11,146 nt of DNA from JBDUDR01 sp040002845 (lineage in GTDB: Bacteria; Actinomycetota; Actinomycetes; Propionibacteriales; Nocardioidaceae): positions 1-11,146 of the forward strand of contig JBDUDR010000094.1 of the NCBI GenBank assembly GCA_040002845.1, given 5' to 3'. Below the pieces are notes generated by a model. It was not told the DNA's origin and ran no database searches. It saw only the letters and a program-made list of their open reading frames with translations. The position numbers were made by a program, and so were the translations under genes. Of this stretch, positions 6,135 through 11,146 are shown piece after piece (positions within the stretch are counted from its first letter, which is position 1; each line of letters opens with the position of its first letter).

Positions 6135-7310
6135 GTGACGGATGCCGGAAAGTCGCCGATCGGTGGGCCCATCCTGGGCGTGGTAGGCGGAGGACAACTG
6201 GCCAGGATGACCCAGCAGGCGGCCATCGCGTTGGGGGTGCCCATCAAGCTGCTCGCCGAGGGGCCCGACGTCTCGGCGGCGCAGGTCGTGCGCGACGCCG
6301 TGATCGGCGACTACCGTGACGTGGACACTCTGCTGCAGTTCGCGGCCGACTGTGCGGTGGTGACGTTCGATCACGAGCACGTGCCCACCGATCACCTACG
6401 AGCGCTTGAACGGGCGGGCTACCCCTGCCGGCCAGGCCCGGATGCGCTGCTGCATGCGCAGGACAAAGCGTGCATGCGCGCCCGGCTGCAATCGCTGCAG
6501 GTGCCGTGTCCTCGCTGGACCCTGGTGTCATCGAGTGAGGAGGTCCGCGCCTTCGCCGAGTCGGCGGTTGGCTGGCCGGTCGTGCTCAAGACACCTCGCG
6601 GGGGGTACGACGGCAAGGGGGTGTGGGTGGTGCGCGAGCCGTCGGAGGCGGCCGAGCCGATCTCGCAGGGCGCCAAGCTGGCCGAGGAGTGGGTCGACTT
6701 CCGTCGCGAGCTTTCCGTGCTGGTCGCCCGATCGCCTTCAGGGCAGACGGCCGTCTATCCGGTGGTCGAGTCGATCCAGTTCGACGGGGTGTGTCGCGAG
6801 GTCATCGCGCCGGCGCCCCACCTCGCGGAGACCATGTCGGTCGATGCGCAGCAGATCGCGCTCACCACAGCCGGTGCACTGGGCGTCGCGGGAGTGATGG
6901 CCATCGAGCTCTTCGAGACCAAGGATGGCAGGATTCTCGTCAACGAGCTGGCGATGCGGCCGCACAACACCGGGCACTGGACGATCGAAGGGGCTATCAC
7001 CTCGCAGTTCGAGAACCATGTGCGGGCCGTGCTCGACCTGCCGCTCGGTGCTCCGCGTGCACGGGCCCGCTGGACGGTGATGGTCAACATCCTCGGCAGT
7101 CGCATCGGTGATCTGTACGACGGGTATCTACACGCCATGGCGCGAGATCCACGACTCAAGGTGCACGTGTACGGCAAGGTGGTCGAGCCTGGTCGCAAGC
7201 TGGGACACGTCACGGCCTACGGCGACGACCTGGAGGACGCGCTCCAGCGGGCTCGCCATGCTGCTGCATGGTTTCAGGGTGATCTCGGCAACGAGTCGGT
7301 GGAGGAATGA
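6135..7310 (+). CDS. purK: 5-(carboxyamino)imidazole ribonucleotide synthase
   Basis: A 391-residue ATP-grasp enzyme that converts AIR, ATP and bicarbonate to N5-CAIR in de novo purine synthesis. Visible motifs are the N-terminal LGVVGGGQLARM (14-25), TFDHEHVP (77-84) where the family has TxExE, the ATP-grasp loop KTPRGGYDGKG (152-162), and the C-terminal NELAMRPHNTGHWTIEGA that ends the ATP-grasp site and contacts substrate. I chose GTG 6135 (VTDAGKSPIGGPILGVVGG): it places the glycine-rich strand about where the family has it and lies just after a -10-like hexamer. The frame is open back to an ATG at 6030, but those 35 residues are low-complexity and overlap gtrA. The gene overlaps purE and is cotranscribed with it. 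Confidence 0.95.
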   Translation: MTDAGKSPIGGPILGVVGGGQLARMTQQAAIALGVPIKLLAEGPDVSAAQVVRDAVIGDYRDVDTLLQFAADCAVVTFDHEHVPTDHLRALERAGYPCRPGPDALLHAQDKACMRARLQSLQVPCPRWTLVSSSEEVRAFAESAVGWPVVLKTPRGGYDGKGVWVVREPSEAAEPISQGAKLAEEWVDFRRELSVLVARSPSGQTAVYPVVESIQFDGVCREVIAPAPHLAETMSVDAQQIALTTAGALGVAGVMAIELFETKDGRILVNELAMRPHNTGHWTIEGAITSQFENHVRAVLDLPLGAPRARARWTVMVNILGSRIGDLYDGYLHAMARDPRLKVHVYGKVVEPGRKLGHVTAYGDDLEDALQRARHAAAWFQGDLGNESVEE

Positions 7311-7840
7311 TGAACGACGACGTCGGATTGACCGGGTCGGCCCGGGTCAGCATCGTGATGGGATCGGACTCCGACTGGCCGACGATGCAGGCGGCGGCCG
7401 ATGCCCTCGCCGAGTTCGCGGTGCCGTTCGAGGCTGATGTCATCTCCGCACATCGGATGCCGCACGAGATGCTCTCGTACGGCACCGAGGCGGCCGGACG
7501 CGGTGTGCGGGTGATCATCGCTGGTGCAGGTGGTGCAGCGCATCTGCCGGGCATGCTGGCCGCGGTGACTCCGCTGCCGGTGATCGGCGTGCCCGTGCCG
7601 CTGGCCCACCTCGACGGCTTGGACTCGTTGCTCTCCATCGTGCAGATGCCGGCGGGGGTGCCGGTGGCCACGGTGGCGGTGGGTAACGCACGCAATGCCG
7701 GCTTGCTGGCGGTGCGCATCCTGGCGGCGAGCGACGAGGGGTTGCGCGAACAGATGGTTGCTTTTCAGGCTGCCATGCGCGACGCAGCCCAGGCAACGGG
7801 CGACGCGGTCCGCCTGAACGCGCCGACGAGGTCCGCCTGA
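7307..7840 (+). CDS. purE: N5-carboxyaminoimidazole ribonucleotide mutase
   Basis: A 177-residue class I PurE, which isomerises N5-CAIR made by PurK to CAIR. Signature motifs are IVMGSDSDWPTM (16-27), VISAHRMP (45-52), AGAGGAAHLPGM (70-81) with the catalytic His after GGAA, and PLAHLDGLDSLLSIVQMP (94-111). The first ATG (7307) overlaps the purK stop as ATGATG. GGAGG (7301-7305) leaves only 1 base to that ATG and 4 to the second ATG at 7310, so translation may really begin at 7310. The last residues (about VRLNAPTRSA) come from a 23-base duplication that also supplies the stop codon and look non-essential. Convergent with the sulfotransferase-like gene. Confidence 0.96.
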   Translation: MMNDDVGLTGSARVSIVMGSDSDWPTMQAAADALAEFAVPFEADVISAHRMPHEMLSYGTEAAGRGVRVIIAGAGGAAHLPGMLAAVTPLPVIGVPVPLAHLDGLDSLLSIVQMPAGVPVATVAVGNARNAGLLAVRILAASDEGLREQMVAFQAAMRDAAQATGDAVRLNAPTRSA

Positions 7841-7847
7841 AGGCGCC
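7807..7847. repeat. Direct repeat at the purE 3' end
   Basis: GGTCCGCCTGAACGCGCC (7807-7824) recurs as GGTCCGCCTGAAGGCGCC (7830-7847), 17 of 18 identical, with a period of 23 bases. Since 23 is not a multiple of three, the second copy is read in another frame, where its TGA (7838-7840) is the purE stop codon. In the first copy the same TGA is out of frame. This suggests a recent slippage-type duplication that rewrote the PurE C-terminus. Confidence 0.65.
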
Positions 7848-7874
7848 CGCGCCCCCCACCCACGCTTTCCCGCC

Positions 7875-7915
7875 ATCCGACACTTATTCGGCGCGATCCG
7901 ACACTTATTCGGCGC
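7875..7915. repeat. Two 20-bp tandem repeats, 21-base period
   Basis: ATCCGACACTTATTCGGCGC is present exactly twice, at 7875-7894 and 7896-7915, and the next bases (CATCCGG) begin but do not complete a third copy. Each unit has a small dyad (CCGA/TCGG around CACTTAT) and an AT-rich centre that stands out from the GC-rich surroundings. The copy at 7896-7915 encodes the last codons and the TAA stop (7905-7907) of the sulfotransferase-like gene on the minus strand. It sits between convergent genes, so a bidirectional terminator or a dispersed intergenic repeat are the main options. Two units are too few for a CRISPR array. Confidence 0.75.
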
Positions 7916-9173
7916 CATCCGGCTCCCGACTGCGGCGAGTAACCACCCCGCCGCGACGGCCACGCTGACGGGTCTTGGCGCGGGCCTTGAGATAGACCTC
8001 CATGGCGCGGCCGGCGAACCGGTTTCGATCCGCGAGGCTTGCGGCAGCTCGCTGACTGCGGAAGACCAAGGCTCGTACTCCACTGGAGACTTTTGCCGTG
8101 GAGGCCGCGCCGACCTCCCCGTCCGGCTCCTTCCGGGCCCACCACACGGTCGCGAAACGCTCGCTCAGTCCGGCGAGTGCGGTCAGCGCCGCCTCGAGCA
8201 GCTCCGCGTCGCTGGGGTCGTCGGGCCGGCGCCCGCCGGTCGGCTTGGACTTCAGCTCTGCGATGTCGCCTACGATGTCGTAACCACTCGCTTGAATTGC
8301 CTTGTTCATCTGGTCCCCGCGGTCGCGCACCCACGAGTAGTCCTCCTCCGGCAGGCTGAAGCGCACCGGTTCGCTGCGTTCGGCCAGCAGTCGTACGACA
8401 GTCAGCTTCATCGCCCGGTCGTACTGCCGCTGGTTGAGCTCGCCGAGCCGGTCGTTCAACCGGCGGATCACCTCGGTGCCGGCGACACCGACCGTCTCGT
8501 TCGCCCACGGCGCCGGCTCGTTGAGCCGAGTTGCGTTGAACCCGACCACAGAGCCGATCCGGTCCATCAACAGGTCGGGCGACGACCCGGAGGGCGGCAC
8601 GGTCACTACGTGAATCCGTTCCCTCGGCACGACCGATTCCCAGGTTTCCAGGATGGCCGGAAGGTCCTGTCGCAACCAGAATCCCCGGGCTGGCGCAAGC
8701 GCAGCCTTCGCGGGGTCTTGTACTGAAGAGGAGAACTCGTCCCAGGTCCACGAGCCCCGGTTCTTCACCTCCTCCTGCCAAGCCGAGACCAGGATCCGCC
8801 CGAGGTCTCGAGCCGTCACGATCACGTGCACCTCGTGTTCTGGGAAGGCATTCGCGGCTGCTCGCACCTGCTTGACGCCGGCCAGGCTCAGGTGCTCATC
8901 CGAGATCAAAGTGGTCGGAAGACCGGCTGCGAGCGTTGCATCCACCATGGCCTGCCAGGCCCCCGGGATCCGCGCATCGCTGCTTCCCTTGGGCCGCCGA
9001 CCCAGCAAGTCCCAGACAGCGAAAACCTGGACCGGAAACCCCTCTCCACCGGGGTAGAGCACCTGTTGATCGCGCAGTTTCTGGCGATTGGCACGGAGCA
9101 CGTTTTGCACGTACGTCGTACCCGTCTTGTGCAGCCCGATGTGAAAGTACACGCTCGGTTCGGCTGCGGCCAT
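7905..9173 (-). CDS. PAPS-type sulfotransferase-like P-loop protein
   Basis: A 422-residue protein. The N-terminal strand-loop HIGLHKTGTTYVQ (11-23) is the 5'-phosphosulfate-binding loop of sulfotransferases, with Lys16 in the expected place. VIVTARDLGRILVSAWQEEVK (118-138) resembles the 3'-phosphate-binding strand and helix, with Arg122 and Ser130 as the likely ligands. This supports transfer of sulfate from PAPS, but the acceptor is unknown and activity is not proven. The C-terminal 100 or so residues are less conserved and end in a basic stretch (KARAKTRQRGRRGG and on), possibly for membrane or polymer contact. No signal peptide or membrane segment is visible. ATG 9173 is preferred; the frame extends to 9491, but that stretch runs antisense over the LCP gene. 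It starts 44 bases after the LCP stop, probably in the same operon. Confidence 0.75.
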   Translation of the reverse strand: MAAAEPSVYFHIGLHKTGTTYVQNVLRANRQKLRDQQVLYPGGEGFPVQVFAVWDLLGRRPKGSSDARIPGAWQAMVDATLAAGLPTTLISDEHLSLAGVKQVRAAANAFPEHEVHVIVTARDLGRILVSAWQEEVKNRGSWTWDEFSSSVQDPAKAALAPARGFWLRQDLPAILETWESVVPRERIHVVTVPPSGSSPDLLMDRIGSVVGFNATRLNEPAPWANETVGVAGTEVIRRLNDRLGELNQRQYDRAMKLTVVRLLAERSEPVRFSLPEEDYSWVRDRGDQMNKAIQASGYDIVGDIAELKSKPTGGRRPDDPSDAELLEAALTALAGLSERFATVWWARKEPDGEVGAASTAKVSSGVRALVFRSQRAAASLADRNRFAGRAMEVYLKARAKTRQRGRRGGVVTRRSREPDGAE

Positions 9174-9217
9174 CTGTCTCTCGCCCTTCCGATCGCTGCT
9201 CGTGGGGGCAGAGTCTT

Positions 9218-10546
9218 TCAGACGCCGGCGGGTGTGCAGAGGGCCTTCGTGATCTTGCCCGTCTGGTCCGCGATGATGAACTTGAAGACCTCGGGAGCCC
9301 GGTCCGGGTCCCAGGTGGTTGCGCTGGCGTCGGTGATGGGCACCGTGCACCGCAGTCCGTTGGACCCGATGTGACTCATGGTCCAGGCGAAGTTCGCCAG
9401 CGCCCACGGCGTGACGTTGTCGCCCAGAGTGAGAGAGCTGGCCCCTGAGTTCGCGATGTTGAAGTAGCGCCAAGGCATCACGACGGTCCATGGTGACGCT
9501 GCCTTGTCAGCGATCCCGCTCAGCACCTCGCGCTGGTGCTCCGCACGCGCGAGGTCAGACAGCTTGAACGCGTGCCGGGACCGCGCCCAACCCAACGCGG
9601 TGGCGCCGTTGACGTTCTGGCAGCCCTTGTCCAGATGCAGGTTCGCCCGGCGGTCGTTGACCTTGGTCTTGGGACAGATCTCCACGCCTCCCACCGCATC
9701 GACGATGTTGACGAAGCCTCCGAAACCGATCTCGATGTAGTCATCGACCCGGATGCCCGTGTCCTTTTCGATCGTCCGGACCAACAGCTCGGGTCCGCCG
9801 TACGCGAAGGCAGCGTTGATCTTCGAGGTGCCGTGTCCCGGGATCTCGACCTCGGAGTCCCGGGGGATCGACATGAGCAGCGGAGGACCGTCCCCGGTGT
9901 GCAGCAACATGATGGTGTCGGTACGACCTCCCGTGACGTCGACGCCGCCGGTGCCGGTGGCCTTGAGCTCCTCCTTCGAGAGTCCCTCACGGCTGTCGGA
10001 CCCGACCATGAGGTACGTCACGCCGGGCTGGTCGGCCGGCCTGTCACCTGAGGGCTCGGCGTCGACCTTGTCGATCCTCGACCAGGCCCAGATCGGAACG
10101 GCGATCAAGAAGAGCAGCCAGACGACGAGGATCGCCAGGATGATCCTGAGCCACAGGCGCTTGCGCCCGGTAGCCGGCGGAGGCCCACCGGCGGGCAGCC
10201 CGCTTGGCGTACCCCCCCGGGGGGCGGTGCCGGATGGCGCCGGCGCGGTTGCGTACCTGGTCCTTTCGGACTCCGACTCAGCCGCACCGCTCGGACCACC
10301 TGGTCGTCCCGGCGGGGTAGTGGGTGCGAACGGGTCACGCGGCTGAGCCGGCATACGCGTGGTCGCGTCGTCCGGCTTGGGGTTGGGCGGCCGGGCTGGG
10401 ATGCGGGTGGTCGGATCGTCCGGCTTGGGGTTCCGCGGCGAGGGGGCCGGGGCGCGGGTCGTCGCGTCGTCCGGGCTCGGGTCGCGTGGCTTGCCATACA
10501 GCCAGTCGTAGTCTGCGCCGTCGGGCTCACCGGGTCGGTTGGGCAT
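9218..10546 (-). CDS. LCP (LytR-CpsA-Psr) family cell-wall phosphotransferase
   Basis: A 442-residue single-pass membrane protein. The first 128 residues are a cytoplasmic, proline-rich tail with YDWLYG (13-18) and three DDxTTR repeats. A transmembrane helix follows (about 132-154) and then the extracellular LCP domain (about 175-350). LCP hallmarks are GSDSR (182-186), GGRTDTIML (206-214), SIPRDSEVEIPG (226-237), KINAAFAYGG (242-251), WARSRH (320-325) and DLARAEHQREVLS (331-343), which include the Asp and Arg residues that bind Mg-pyrophosphate of the lipid carrier. LCP enzymes transfer polyprenyl-phosphate-linked glycopolymers onto peptidoglycan (arabinogalactan, teichoic acid or related polymers in actinobacteria). 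No LytR_C domain is present. ATG 10546 lies 7 bases after a TACGCT hexamer. It is followed by the sulfotransferase-like gene. Confidence 0.93.
   Translation of the reverse strand: MPNRPGEPDGADYDWLYGKPRDPSPDDATTRAPAPSPRNPKPDDPTTRIPARPPNPKPDDATTRMPAQPRDPFAPTTPPGRPGGPSGAAESESERTRYATAPAPSGTAPRGGTPSGLPAGGPPPATGRKRLWLRIILAILVVWLLFLIAVPIWAWSRIDKVDAEPSGDRPADQPGVTYLMVGSDSREGLSKEELKATGTGGVDVTGGRTDTIMLLHTGDGPPLLMSIPRDSEVEIPGHGTSKINAAFAYGGPELLVRTIEKDTGIRVDDYIEIGFGGFVNIVDAVGGVEICPKTKVNDRRANLHLDKGCQNVNGATALGWARSRHAFKLSDLARAEHQREVLSGIADKAASPWTVVMPWRYFNIANSGASSLTLGDNVTPWALANFAWTMSHIGSNGLRCTVPITDASATTWDPDRAPEVFKFIIADQTGKITKALCTPAGV
10337..10486 (-). repeat. Three proline/threonine repeats encoded in the LCP N-terminus
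   Basis: Codons 21-70 of the LCP gene encode three imperfect units of 16-18 residues: RDPSPDDATTRAPAPSPR, NPKPDDPTTRIPARPP and NPKPDDATTRMPAQPR. Each carries DDxTTRxPA. The segment is on the cytoplasmic side of the membrane helix and is predicted disordered. The repeat number is the kind that can vary between strains. Confidence 0.7.
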
Positions 10547-10559
10547 GGGTTCGAGCGTA
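10547..10559 (-). promoter_or_regulatory. Candidate leaderless -10 for the LCP gene
   Basis: On the minus strand TACGCT (10559-10554) matches TANNNT and is followed by 7 bases and the LCP ATG, with no ribosome-binding site between. No convincing -35 was found. The remainder of the divergent spacer (10560-10732) has no feature I can support; CTGCCTCA (10638-10645) and TGAGGCAG (10715-10722) form a distant 8-bp inverted match of doubtful meaning. Confidence 0.4.
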
Positions 10560-10732
10560 CTGTGCCGGCTGCCTTGCTCCCTCGGCTGAACAAACGTGAC
10601 GTATTTCGCACCCCTGGTCAGCCAGAAGCCCCGACGCCTGCCTCATCCACAACAGCGCGGGAGCCCGGTCGCATGTCCACATCCGCGGACGGCTCGGTCG
10701 GTGACCGCACGGCCTGAGGCAGCATCGGCGCG

Positions 10733-11146
10733 ATGAACAGGTCCGGCGGCAGTCGTACGAGCCAAGTGGTGGAGGCGGTAGAGCGAGCTGCTCGGCTTCA
10801 GGACGGTGTCGTCTCGCGCGATGAAGCAAGGAGCCTCGGGGCCACCCGATGGGACGTTCGCCGGGAGGTGGTCGCCCGCCGGTGGGAGGTGCATGGCCGA
10901 CAGACGATCGCGGTCCATCGAGCCTCACTGGACCAACGCGCCCAATGGCGCTTCGCGCTGCATGAGGTCGGATCACGAGCCGCCCTGGATGGGGTGACGG
11001 CCTTGGAAGCCGGCGGACTGCGTGGCTTCACAGACGGGCTTCACGTGAGCGTTGCGCATGGCCGTAAGCCGCGCCGGTTGGCCATCGTCCACGTGCACGA
11101 GATCAGGGCCTGGACAGAGAACGACGTCATGGGAGCTGGCCTTCGC
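10733..11146 (+). CDS. AbiEi/DUF559-like protein, N-terminal part (runs off the window)
   Basis: The first 138 codons of a gene with no stop before the window ends. ATG 10733 is the first start after an in-frame TGA at 10715. Residues about 10-60 (SQVVEAVERAARLQDGVVSRDEA, then WDVRREVVARRWEVHGRQTIAVH) have the cadence of the AbiEi-type N-terminal winged helix, a DNA-binding unit, and residues about 85-137 (AALDGVTALEAGGLRGFTD, later VHEIRAWTENDVMGAGLR) continue as in actinobacterial orphan proteins annotated as type IV antitoxin-like or DUF559. Many relatives end in a PD-(D/E)XK-like DUF559 nuclease domain, which would be outside the window. No partner toxin gene is visible and the nearest neighbour is the divergent LCP gene. 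The family assignment is by resemblance only. No clear ribosome-binding site or TANNNT hexamer precedes the start. Confidence 0.6.
   Translation, partial: MNRSGGSRTSQVVEAVERAARLQDGVVSRDEARSLGATRWDVRREVVARRWEVHGRQTIAVHRASLDQRAQWRFALHEVGSRAALDGVTALEAGGLRGFTDGLHVSVAHGRKPRRLAIVHVHEIRAWTENDVMGAGLR

Noticed and set aside
3707..7310. PH protein, cyclase, hydratase, GtrA and purK as one novel signalling system
   Set aside because: GtrA is on the opposite strand and purK/purE have a clear separate role; only the PH-domain and cyclase genes look linked, and the rest is ordinary chromosomal adjacency.
7875..7915. Tandem repeats as a CRISPR array
   Set aside because: Only two 20-bp units with a single base between them, no unique spacers and no cas genes.
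9174..9491. N-terminal extension of the sulfotransferase-like protein
   Set aside because: Lies antisense-free but out of frame over the 3' end of the LCP gene, and the extra residues have no similarity to sulfotransferase N-termini; MAAAEPSVYFHIGLHKTGTT is a natural beginning.
10638..10722. Distant inverted match CTGCCTCA/TGAGGCAG in the lcp/orphan-gene spacer
   Set aside because: Eight base pairs across nearly 70 bases in GC-rich DNA is within chance expectation and no supporting promoter or gene structure was seen.

Overview
This window is a GC-rich actinobacterial chromosome segment. The gene set (AccD5/PccB-type carboxylase with an epsilon subunit, Maf, BirA without a DNA-binding domain, an Rv1264-like adenylyl cyclase, PurK/PurE, an LCP protein with a long proline-rich cytoplasmic tail) and the near absence of Shine-Dalgarno sites in front of several genes fit Actinomycetota. 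The order resembles Nocardioidaceae-like Propionibacteriales, but that placement is inference from memory. Nothing looks like a prophage, IS element, CRISPR array or RNA gene. Most of the window is housekeeping.

Layout. On the minus strand from the left edge are the first codons of maf (nucleotide pyrophosphatase), a spacer of about 270 bases with two small inverted repeats, then the acyl-CoA carboxylase epsilon subunit and the carboxyltransferase beta subunit (pccB/accD5), which overlap by 4 bases. Divergent from pccB, only 23 bases away, is birA, the ligase that would biotinylate the carboxylase's partner subunit. The spacer holds two overlapping -10-like hexamers, one per direction. On the plus strand follow a bacterial-PH-domain membrane protein, a class III adenylyl cyclase with an Rv1264-like N-terminal half, and an AUH-like enoyl-CoA hydratase. 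A convergent minus-strand gene encodes a GtrA membrane protein. Divergent from it, purK and purE form an overlapping plus-strand operon for the N5-CAIR route of purine synthesis. After a repeat-rich convergent junction, a minus-strand pair encodes an LCP (LytR-CpsA-Psr) phosphotransferase and, downstream, a PAPS-type sulfotransferase-like protein. At the right edge a plus-strand gene runs out of the window; it resembles the N-terminal half of AbiEi/DUF559-like proteins.

How the genes fit together. BirA and the carboxylase form a biotin-dependent acyl-CoA (probably propionyl-CoA) carboxylase module, and the enoyl-CoA hydratase suits the same acyl-CoA or branched-chain catabolism. PurK/PurE are one biosynthetic step pair. 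GtrA, LCP and the sulfotransferase all point to cell-envelope glycans.

The most notable signals are architectural. Five start codons (accD, birA, the hydratase, purK, lcp) sit 6-8 bases after a TANNNT hexamer with no convincing ribosome-binding site, which predicts leaderless transcripts; gtrA is similar at 9 bases. The accD/birA spacer is a candidate symmetric bidirectional promoter. Three gene boundaries carry small direct duplications that move or supply start and stop codons. I found no convincing undescribed multi-gene system.
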